Below, one piece after another: positions 25,301 through 34,712 of a stretch of 64,000 nucleotides of DNA (position 1 is the first letter of the stretch; every line of letters starts with the position of its first letter). Source of the DNA: Azadirachta indica. Its lineage: Eukaryota; Streptophyta; Magnoliopsida; Sapindales; Meliaceae. Location of the stretch: contig CM040449.1 of assembly GCA_022749755.1 (NCBI GenBank), forward strand, positions 14,852,363 through 14,916,362. Reading direction: 5' to 3'. A program made the position numbers and the translations under genes. Below the pieces are notes generated by a model. The model made no database searches. It saw nothing but the letters and a program-made list of their open reading frames with translations, and was not told the DNA's origin.

Positions 25301-25914
25301 AATCACTAAAAATTATTAAAAAAGAGTATTTATGTCATTATATTAGTCAAATTAAGGTTAAAGAGATATTTTTGTCATTGAACCAGTGAACATTGAGTTA
25401 ACAATTAATTTTAACGAAAAAGGTAATAAAAAGAGTGTATTTGACAATTATTTTCAGAGTGGGGGTGCAGAGCAATAAATTGTAGGTCCATATGTTATTT
25501 ACTCTATATATATATATATATATATATACATATATATAATTTGAAAATTTTATGATTACAAAGTAGACTCAAAAATTTTTTTATGTAAAATTGAAATTTG
25601 ATATATATACTTATTCACTGTACAAGGTCTACCATTATAGCATTGGGTAAATGAGCAGTAGATTAAAAATGAAAGTAAGATAATTGTTTAAGGACTGGTC
25701 CAATATCATGAACAGTATCCCTTAATTAGTAGTCATTGGCTTTATGTATATATGTATATATGCTAGAGCTATATTTTATTTGATTGATTCCTAATTCAAA
25801 CTCTAACATCTTTACATTTATTAAAATTAAATAAGCAAATTTTTTAATTTTTATGAATTTAATGATCGAAAAGTTTTTAAGTGAATTAATATTAAAAAAA
25901 GCTCAATTTCAGAT
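25301..25914. other. AT-rich noncoding DNA with a TA microsatellite
   Basis: A dinucleotide TA run with one interruption lies at about 25503-25538. Nothing gene-like was seen around it. Confidence 0.5.
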
Positions 25915-26445
25915 GGCATACTAAACAAAGACAAGATTGAAAATTATTTTTTTTTTAGATTTTTAAATTAGAGTCAAATTTATTAAAATTATTCTCTGAA
26001 AAAGAAGAATATTTAAAAAGGATTTTTTATTATTTAAATAAAAGTCCTTTTTATTATAAGACTTCTAAATATGCATTTTAGAAGACAATTTTAAAACAAT
26101 TTTGTATTTTAGAAATTAAGGACAATTTTACTAAAACTGTCCTCTAAACATGTAAAATAGGAAGACAGTTTAATAATTGCTTTCCTTTTTTCTTAAAATC
26201 AAAGTCAAATTATTAAAACCGTTTTCTAAACATATATTTTAAAAGACGGTTTACAAAAATCACTTTTATTTTTCAAAATTAAAGTCAATTTTATTAAAAT
26301 TGTTCGTTAAAATATATATTTTAAAAAACAGTTTACAAAAACTATTTTTATTTTTTAGATTTAAAGACAGTTTTTAAATAAAATATCTTAAAAAATAAAA
26401 ACAGTCTCTTATTTAGTATGTTCTTTTAATTATTTTGTAGTAGTT
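25915..26445. repeat. tandem palindromic units, probable CACTA-like miniature element
   Basis: A GACGGTTT or GACAGTTT-like word recurs at about 26083, 26163, 26244 and 26327, giving an 81-bp period. Each unit contains an imperfect hairpin: AAACCGTTTTCTAAACAT opposed by TTTTAAAAGACGGTTT. The right edge, ATTATTTTGTAGTAG (26431-26445), resembles a worn CACTA terminus. A related ATACTAAAYAARAGAC phrase sits inverted at both edges (25918 and about 26415). No transposase is present. Confidence 0.45.
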
Positions 26446-26740
26446 ATAACCTATGTGGCTTAGGCAGTTTACAGTCAGTGGTGTAGCCTACTTCGCTTCT
26501 TTGTAAAAAGTCCTTTAAGCATTGACTGCAGTATTGATTAGTGGAAAAAGAATCACTCATTCAGGTTTTGGTATAATTAACATGTAGTTGAGTTATGTGT
26601 TAGACATAGCTATCTATGATGCTTGATATCTCTACTTTAGAAGTTACTAAAGCTTGCATTAAAGAGAATTGCACTTATCATTATAATACACAACATAGTT
26701 GCCTTTGTATGTCATAAATGTACTAAGTCAGTTGTAATTT

Positions 26741-27012
26741 GAAATGTTTTACGAATATCACTAACTTATCTTAAAATTTGTCTTAATAATTAGAGAATAT
26801 AGTTGTGCTGATGTAAGTATACACTGGCTTTACCAAGAAAATAGTGCGACCAAGCTTGTATGGATATATGTGAAATGTTTTATGAATAATGTATCCAATA
26901 TCACTTACTTATCTTAAAATTTGTCTTAATAAGAGAATACACTTGTGCTGATGTAAGTATACAGTGGCTTTGCCAAGAAAATGACGTGACCAAGCTTGTA
27001 TGGATATATGTG
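26741..27012. repeat. tandem duplication, about 135 bp
   Basis: Unit 1 (about 26741-26873) and unit 2 (about 26873-27012) share GAAATGTTTTA, ACTTATCTTAAAATTTGTCT, TTGTGCTGATGTAAGTATAC and GACCAAGCTTGTATGGATAT in order, with few differences. The rightmost part is nearly identical, so it is younger than most repeats in the window. Confidence 0.85.
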
Positions 27013-27716
27013 TTGCATATATTGAATTTTTCATATTAGATTTGTGTATGTTGAATTTTTTCTCATTGTGTTTGATTACAAGTCCTTAATTCATATGCGA
27101 AGAGCATTGAAGATCATGGTTATGTTCTTCATTTTGGATTGCCCTCTTTTTGCCAAAAAATGGCTTGCTTGGTACATAATAACCATCTTTCTTGTTACTA
27201 AGGTGTCTGATGGCTCTCATTTTTTTTTTACACTTCTATAACTTTTTAAAAAAAAAAATCAATCAAATTTATTTATAGCTTGCTTGGTGGCAGTTGTTTT
27301 TGTTGGTTTTTGTTGATCACTTACTATTTGCAAGTCTCTAAAATGCTTTCGTGTTCATGACAATTATGAGTTAGACCATTTAGTGGTATGCAATGTCCAG
27401 ATAGTATTTTCTTTCCATTTCAATTAGGTTGTAGCCCTAAGGCCACATGCATATATGTTTCTATAAGATGAGCTTGTATTCTTGAGAACAAAATTTAGTA
27501 TCATTGCATAGTTTGCATTTTGAGATAGTATTTGCTTTCTTTTCTTTTCTTCTTTACATTCTCGAACTTTGTTCTTAGGATGTTTCATTTCCATAAGCCA
27601 TATGGTTTTGCATGTCTTCGTGTTGTCAAGTGCATGTATGTTATATTTCTTATTTACTAATCATTTAGCAAACTTATTTTTTGTTTGGTTCTTTATATTT
27701 GGTGGTTTTTACAAAA

Positions 27717-27920
27717 TACAGGAGTATTAAGGTGAAGCTTGGACAACTTTTGCAAGGGGTTGTTAGAAGCATTGATAGAACTCATAGAGTGGTTTACCTG
27801 AGTTTTTGTGGGTGTTTTCAAACCCATGTGGAGCAAGCAAAGCTTTTCAAATTTGTTGGCGCATGTAAAAACTTTAATTCAGTGCACATGGTGAATTTTG
27901 AAAGTAAGGATTTTCAGTAA
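27717..27920 (+). pseudogene. RRP5-like S1-domain exon fragment
   Basis: After an ACAG acceptor the plus strand reads SIKVKLGQLLQGVVRSIDRT then HRVVYLS. This resembles an S1 RNA-binding repeat of plant RRP5 (rRNA biogenesis protein, PDCD11 homologue), a nucleolar factor in pre-rRNA processing. The frame stays open to 27920, but after VYLS the expected continuation of the repeat is not recognised. No other RRP5 exons were found nearby; the intact protein has about a dozen S1 repeats. It is an isolated exon, possibly carried here by an element. The assignment rests on about 25 residues. Confidence 0.45.
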
Positions 27921-27959
27921 ATACAAATGAAAGTTTTTAAAAAGGTTGAAAATCTAATT

Positions 27960-28277
27960 TTCGATGTAGCTTTTGTAGGCATGATTAACGCCAAAATCCC
28001 TCTCTTCTCCATTATAAATTAGAGGTTCTTGATGCATCAGATCACAAGCCAAAAGTGAGAAATAGAGAGACAAAAAGAAAGAGTGAGTGAGAGAAGAGAA
28101 TATAGTATACTAACATAATTCTGTATTATTTTTTACAATAGTAGAGATTTTTGTGTGTAGGTGGTTTATTGTTACCTCGTAGTTTTTTTTCCTTTAAGGG
28201 TTTTCCATGTTAAAAATATTGGTGTCTCCCTATTAATTTTATTTTATTATTTCTGGTGTGTTTAATTTTTTCTAACA
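27960..28277 (+). mobile_element. copia long terminal repeat (5' LTR, left edge uncertain)
   Basis: The segment ends in TCTAACA immediately before a primer-binding site. It holds a TATA-like ATTATAAATTAGAGG (28011-28025) followed by a GA-rich leader, as in plant copia LTR promoters. No second copy of this LTR is present in the window, so the left boundary is approximate. Confidence 0.55.
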
Positions 28278-28279
28278 AT

Positions 28280-28291
28280 TGGTATCAAAGC
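28280..28291 (+). other. retrotransposon primer-binding site
   Basis: TGGTATCAAAGC lies two bases after the LTR end. It is one base from TGGTATCAGAGC, the usual site complementary to initiator methionine tRNA in plant copia elements, where reverse transcription is primed. Confidence 0.8.
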
Positions 28292-28599
28292 ATTATTGAA
28301 GAAAATTTTTTTTGTGTTTAATAGGTACTATAGCTGCAAGACTGTAGACCTTGCTTTTATAACTGTAGCATTTTCACTGTAGCATCACGGGCGATTCACT
28401 ATAGCTGCCAACGTTAAGGGCAGTTACTGCTATGTAAAGCGTAACTATTTTGTAAGGCATTCTTGTGCAAGGTAGTTATTATTATAAAAGGAGAGGAACT
28501 ATACTTAAGGGTGATTACTGGTATGAATGACATCACTATTTTGTAGGGTAGTTTTGTGCAGGATAGTTACTAATCTAAAAAAAGTGTAGCAAATATTGT

Positions 28600-28793
28600 A
28601 GAATTGAAGTTGGTTGGCTAGAAAGTTGAAGTCGAGAAGTTCAATGGCAACAACAATTCCCCCTTTTGGCAAAGGAGAATGAAAGATCTTCTCATTCAAC
28701 AAAAAGTCCACAAAGCTTTACTGGGTAAAGAAAAAAAACCTGATAAAATCACTTATGAGCAATGAGAGGATATGGAAGAGATTGCAGCGAAGA
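28600..28793 (+). pseudogene. copia gag N-terminal fragment
   Basis: The plus strand reads VEKFNGNNNSPFWQRRMKDL, then LIQQKVHKALLGKEKKPDKI, ITYEQ, a stop where W is expected, then EDMEEIAAK. This is the start of a plant copia gag polyprotein. It lies about 320 bp after the primer-binding site, as expected. The protein breaks off exactly where an oppositely oriented LTR begins at 28799. The remainder of this element is not in the window. Confidence 0.8.
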
Positions 28794-28798
28794 ATATA

Positions 28799-29025
28799 TG
28801 ATTATTCTTATTATTTATGAAAAAACAAGTAATGTACAATATATAGATAACTCTCTCCTAAAATAAGAAGAAAACAAAAAATAAATTTTCCTAAAATAAC
28901 ACTCAACTAATAAAGGAAACTAGATGTTTAAGATTAAAAAAACATAAAATCAAAATCCGTTTATTATGAGAACTAATTTATAGCTTTGACTTTCTATAAA
29001 TCAAGGCTAAAACCAGAATTCCACA
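28799..29025 (-). mobile_element. copia 3' LTR (227 bp), minus orientation
   Basis: The segment begins TGATTATTC and ends TTCCACA, so it has TG...CA ends. It is followed by CTCCCCCCCTCAAGC, the complement of a polypurine tract (29026-29040). It interrupts the plus-strand gag at AAK. ATATA (28794-28798) is a candidate target duplication, but the partner is not available because the far end of this element is missing. Confidence 0.75.
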
Positions 29026-29040
29026 CTCCCCCCCTCAAGC

Positions 29041-30370
29041 TGGGTTGTAAATGTTGATTAAGTTTACCTTGGAGTTGAGCTTTTCAAATGTTTCTTGGAA
29101 CTGCCTTAGTGAGAATATTTGCAGTTTGCTAATATGTTGAAGTGTAAAGAAGAGATACTATCCCAGACTCTATTTTCTCCTTGACAAAGTGTTGATCAAT
29201 CTCCACATGTTTTGTCCTATCATAGTGAACAGGATTTTTTGCTATGCTTATGGCAAATTAGTGGTCGCAATACATCTTCATGGGTTTTGTAACTAGAATA
29301 CTTAGTTCTTGTAAAACACTTCGTAGCCATATTCCTTCACAGATGCCATATGCCAAAGCTCTAAACTCTGCTTCTGCACTATTTCAAGACATAACAAATT
29401 GTTTTTCACTTTGACACGTAACTAGATTTCCCCACATGCATGTGCAGTATCATGAAGTTGATCAACGGTTAGTTACAAATCCAGCCTATTTTGCATCAGT
29501 AAAGATTTCAATCTTTCTGCTTAAAGTCTTCTTGAAGAATAATCCTTTGCCAAGAGTCATTCTAAGATACCTAGAATTCTGAAAACAACTTCCATATGCT
29601 CTTCAATTGGTTATTTATAAATTAACTCACCACACTAACAAAAAAAAAAAAATGATATCTGGTCTAGTGTGTGGGAAAGATAAATAAGTTTCCCAACAAG
29701 CCTTTGGTATCTTGTTTATCCACACTGGCACTATCATCTCTTGCTCCCAGTTTAGTAGTTGGATCCATAGAAGTATCAGCAGGTTTACAATTGAGCATTC
29801 CTATTTCCTTTACAAGGTCCAATATGTACTTCTGCTCAGAGACTAATATGCTCTTCTTCGATCATGCCACTTCCATACCATAAAGTATTTAAGATTACCC
29901 AAATCTTTGATCTTAAAGTCTTTGGCTCAGAATTCTTTAAGCTTAAGTATCTCTTATTCGTAAGCTCCTGTCAAGATAATATCATCTATGTACACAATAA
30001 CTATTCTTTTCTTCCTGTAAAAGACTGCTTGACAAACATAGTATGATCTGCCTGACACTGATTGCACCCAAATCCTTTTATTACTTTAGTGAATCTGTCA
30101 AACTAGGCCCTCGGAGATTGCTTGAGGCCATATAATGATTTTCTAAGCTTACGTACCTTGTTTATAATAGTTGGTGTAGCAAAACTAGGGGAAATCTCCA
30201 TATGAACCTCTTCCACTAGGTCTTCATTGAGGAATGCATTCTTCACATCTAGTTGGTATAATGACCAATCTAAATTAAAGGCTAAGAATAGCAATACGCG
30301 CACTGTACTGAGTTTAGCTACATGAGTGAATGTTTCTTAGTAGTCAATTCCATAAGATTAAGTGAACCCT
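29041..30370 (-). pseudogene. copia pol remnant (reverse transcriptase and RNase H)
   Basis: The minus strand encodes LDVKNAFLNEDLVEEVHMEI and KLRKSLYGLKQSPRAWFDRF near 30290-30090. These are core motifs of copia reverse transcriptase, the enzyme that copies element RNA into DNA. Further left, broken frames contain KIKDLGNLKYF-like and CRSRV*SFGIWHL-like stretches expected from the connection and RNase H regions, followed by the polypurine tract and 3' LTR. Many stops and frameshifts are present. The YVDD-containing segment is too degraded to read with confidence. The 5' half (gag, protease, integrase) is absent because the sequence ends at a CACTA terminus at 30371. Confidence 0.85.
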
Positions 30371-31169
30371 CACTACAGGAAATTAGGTTTTAGTGTCAAA
30401 TATTTTAGTAATGAAATATTTTTTTGTTGCTGAAATATGTTTTTGGTGAGTAAAAATAAATTGTGCTCACTAATTTAATATAATATCCAAGTATTAGTGA
30501 CATAATCAAATTTTGTGACCCAAGTTTTGTTACTAATTGTCTTATTGCTATTTTTGCTCCATAATTTCTCTCTTATTTCGTGATTAGTGAGGACAAAGTT
30601 GAAATTTAGTTAGAACAGTAATTTTTGTCAGAAAAACTGTAATGTAATTGGTTACTAAAAATCAACTTTATTTTAGTTACCATTTTGCATTTCTCACCAA
30701 ATTTAGAATAAAATTATTTTAACTTTAACCATGTCCTATTATTAGATATCATACTTTTCAATATATTTAATATAATTGCCTAGCTAAGGCTTATTTCAAA
30801 ATATATATATATATATATATGTATCTTACTTATCAATAATATTTTAAAACCATTTTTCTTTAACTAAAATGTTATTACAATTCACATATATTTACCCCAC
30901 TTTTTGTAAAGCTATATTGCAATAAAAAGTTAAAACAATATATGATTTGTTTTAATAGAACTTTTTTTTAAACGATGATTAATATCGATATAAATATGTA
31001 AAAGAAATATGAAAATACTCTTATACTATCATATTTTTATTAAAAAATTTATAACAGTATGTATAACTTGTCTCTTATATATCATTTCACAAAGTAGTTA
31101 AAAAAGTTATTAATCTAAGTTAATATAAAAATTAAAACTCAAATACATACCCATGCTCCTTATTTTTTT
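30371..31169 (+). mobile_element. CACTA element 5' terminal region
   Basis: CACTACAGGAAATTAGG at 30371 is a typical CACTA terminus. The next 200 bases repeat TTAGTGAC/TAGTAATG and TTTTGTTGCT or TTTTGGTGAG words like CACTA subterminal repeats. It cuts directly into the copia remnant. An AT microsatellite lies at 30800-30820. No matching 3' end was found. The element may be truncated or may continue beyond nested insertions to the right. Confidence 0.6.
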
Positions 31170-31702
31170 GGGAAATTTTTTAAAATAACTTTACATTTTT
31201 TTTTAATTTACGTAAATAATCTCTTGTAAAAAAATTTTACCAAACTAACCCAAAATATATTTTTTTTTTGGGACTAAATTATCCTTAATAGCCTACTTTA
31301 ATTTTATTTTCACAAAAGTCAATTTTTTTTTTACTTTACTCTTTTTTCACCAAACCAAACCCTTACCTTTCAAAATTTTTACCCTTTTTTCAACAACAGC
31401 GACATCAACAGTGAAGACAGCGACAACGACGGAAATTGTGCAAACAAGTGTTGATTGTAAGTTAACGACAGTAAATAGAAACTATTGGTAAGTTTTTTAT
31501 AATTTTATTTGTATTTTTTCAACACAAATGAATGAAAAAGTTTTTTGTAGTATGATTTTTGCTAAATATGAATAATGTGAATGTATTTTATTGGAATAAG
31601 AACAAATTTTGGTTGAAAAATGAAAATTTTGTGGAATATTGTATTGGATTTGATGGAGATATGTTGAAATTGCAGAAAAAAAAAACCCAAAAAGGAACCA
31701 AT

Positions 31703-31820
31703 TTGTCCTGAAAATGAGTATTTTTCAGGAAAAAATTATTGTCCTGAAAAGCACCCATTTCCGGGACAAATGCGTCCCGAGAATGGGTCTATTTTCAGGA
31801 CATTTTTGTCCCGACAATAA
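31703..31820. repeat. palindromic word array I-a, upstream of the DUF1985-ULP1 gene
   Basis: The words GTCCTGAAAATG, TTTTTCAGGA, GTCCCGAGAATGG, TTTTCAGGACA and GTCCCGACAA alternate in direct and inverted orientation. One near-palindrome is TCCTGAAAATGAGTATTTTT followed by CAGGA. Its equivalent in MULE II is at 49381-49510. Confidence 0.7.
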
Positions 31821-31854
31821 AGGCCCTTTATAGGCCCTATTAAAAGCAAAATGA

Positions 31855-34146
31855 TAATTTAATTAATTAATATATATAAAATAAAAATAATAATAAATAA
31901 TATATATTATTATTTAATAATAGTATTAATAACAAATTAATAATTATATTTTTAATTATTCAATAATAGTCAATAAAAATAATTAATAATAATAGTAATT
32001 ATTAATAATTAATAATAATAAATAATAGACCAATAACAATTATCCATAATTAATAATTAATAATATGAGAGACGTAATAATAACTTATTAGTATTAATAA
32101 AAAATTAATAATTATATTTTCAATTATTCAATAATAATCAATAAATATAATTAATAATAATATAATGATAAATGATTAATAATAATAAATAATGGAGTAA
32201 TAACAATTATTACAACTTAATAATTAATAATATGTGAGATGTAGTAATAATAATAATTTATTAATAATAATAATAAATAATTCATAATAATAATATGAGA
32301 TGTAATAATAATAATAATAAAATAATAGTAATAATAATTATTATTAATAATATGAGATGTAATAATAATTGATTAGTATTAATAATAAATTAATAATTAT
32401 ATTTTTTTTATTATTCAATAATAATCAATAAAAATAATTAATAATAATATAATGATAAATAATTAACAATAATAAATAATAGAGTAATAACAATTATTAC
32501 AAATTAATAATTAATAATATGTGAGATGTAATATTAATAATAATTTATTAATAATAATAAATAATTATAACTAATAATATGAGATGTAATAATAATTTAT
32601 TAGTATTAATAATAAATTAATAATTATATTTTCAATTATTCAATAATAATCAATGAAAATAATTAATATAATAGAAATGATGAACAATTAATAATAATAA
32701 ATAATAGAGTAATAATAATTACTAATAGTTAATAATTAATAATATGTGAGATATAATAATAATAATAATTTATTAATAATAATAATAATAATAAATAATT
32801 CGTAATAATAATATGAGATGTAATAATAATTGATTAGTATTAATAATAAATTAATACTTATATTTTCAATTATTCAATAATAATCGATAAAAATAATTAA
32901 TAATGACAAATGACAAACAAATAATAATAAATAATAGAGTAATAATAATTATTAATAGTTAATAATTAATAATATGTGAGATGTAATAATAATAAATAAT
33001 TATTACTAATCATATGAGATGTAATAATAATTGATTAGTATTAATAATAAATTAATAATTATATTTTCAATTATTCAATAATAATCCATAAAAAATAATT
33101 AATAATAATAGTAATTTTTAATAATTAATAATAATAAATAATAGAGTAATAACAATTATTAATAATTAATAATTAATAATATGAGAGATGTAATAATAAT
33201 TACTAATAAGAATATATAATTGATTAGTATTAATTAAAAATTAATAATTATATTTTTAATTATTCAATAATAATCAATAAAAATAATTAAGAATAATAGT
33301 AATTATTAATAATTAATAATAATATATAATATATAATAGATTAATAACAATTACTAATAATTAATAATTAATAATATGTGAGATGTAATAATAATAATAA
33401 TTTATTAATAATAATAAAATAATTATTACCAATAATATGAGATGTAATAATAATTTATTAATAATAAATTAATAATTATATTTTCAATTATTCAATAATA
33501 ATCAATAAAAATAATTAATAATAATATAATGATAAATGATTAATAATAATAAATAATGGAGTAATAACAATTATTACAAATTAATAATTAATAATATGTG
33601 AGATGTAATAATAATAATAATTTATTAATAATAATAAATAATTATTACTAATAATATGAGATGTAATAATAATTGATTAGTATTAATAATAAATTAATAA
33701 TTATATCTTTGATTATTCAATAATAATCAATAAAAATAATTAATAATAATAGAAATGATAAACAATTAATAATAATAAATAATAGAGTAATAATAATTAT
33801 TAATAGTTAATAATTAATAATATGTGAGATGTAATAATAATAATTTTTAATAATAATAATAAATAATTCGTAATAATAATATGAGATGTAATAATAATAA
33901 TAATAAAATAATAGTAATAATAATTATTACTAATAATATGAGATGTAATAATAATTGATTAGTATTAATAATAAATTAATAATTGAAAATATAATTATTC
34001 AATAATAATCAATAAAAAATTAATAATAATATAATAGTAAATAATTAATAACAATAAATAATAGTAGTAATAATAATTATTAATAATGTGAGGTGTAATA
34101 ATAATTTATTAATAATAATAACTAATTCATAATAATATTATGAGAT

Positions 34147-34196
<50 letters not shown>

Positions 34197-34553
34197 TAAT
34201 AATAATAAGAGATGTAATAATAATACTGATGATTAGTAATATTTAATAATAATAAGTTAATTATTAATAATAAAAAAATAGTAGTAATAATTATTACTAA
34301 TAATATGAGATGTAATAGAAATAATTGATTAGTAATAACGAATAATAATAATAATAATAATATGAGGTGCAATAATAATAATTAATAAATTAATATTATT
34401 GGGAACAATAGTAATAATTAATTAATTAATAATCATAAAATAATAAAGGTAATAATTAATGATTTATTATAATAATAAAAAATAAAAGTAACAATAATAA
34501 TAATTGATTAATAACAATAATAAAAATATTTATATTATTACCTTGCAATTTTC
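31855..34553. repeat. 2.7-kb TAA-rich satellite with higher-order units
   Basis: The block is almost entirely TAA/ATT trinucleotide-like, but not a simple microsatellite. A marker ATATGAGATGTAATAATAAT recurs (with variants) near 32063, 32347, 32577, 32812, 33012, 33180, 33436, 33653 and 33937. It is usually followed by GATTAGTATTAATAA, then TTTTCAATTATTCAATAATA. Spacings run from about 170 to 285 bp. A related shorter block is at 38395-38580. A pure (TAA)n run lies at about 34145-34195. Confidence 0.85.
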
Positions 34554-34712
34554 TTTTAAAATTGTTGTAACAATTTATTAATATATATAAAAATTAATAA
34601 AATCATGAATGAATTTACTTTTTTTTTCAGTGTATAAATTATTATATTATGATTATGTTATATTTTAATATCAATATTGTATTAATTATATATTTAATTT
34701 TTTTTTTTTTTC

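Noticed and set aside
34127..34372. 81-codon minus-strand frame rich in leucine and tyrosine
   Set aside because: It is a translation of the TAA/TTA repeat and has low complexity.
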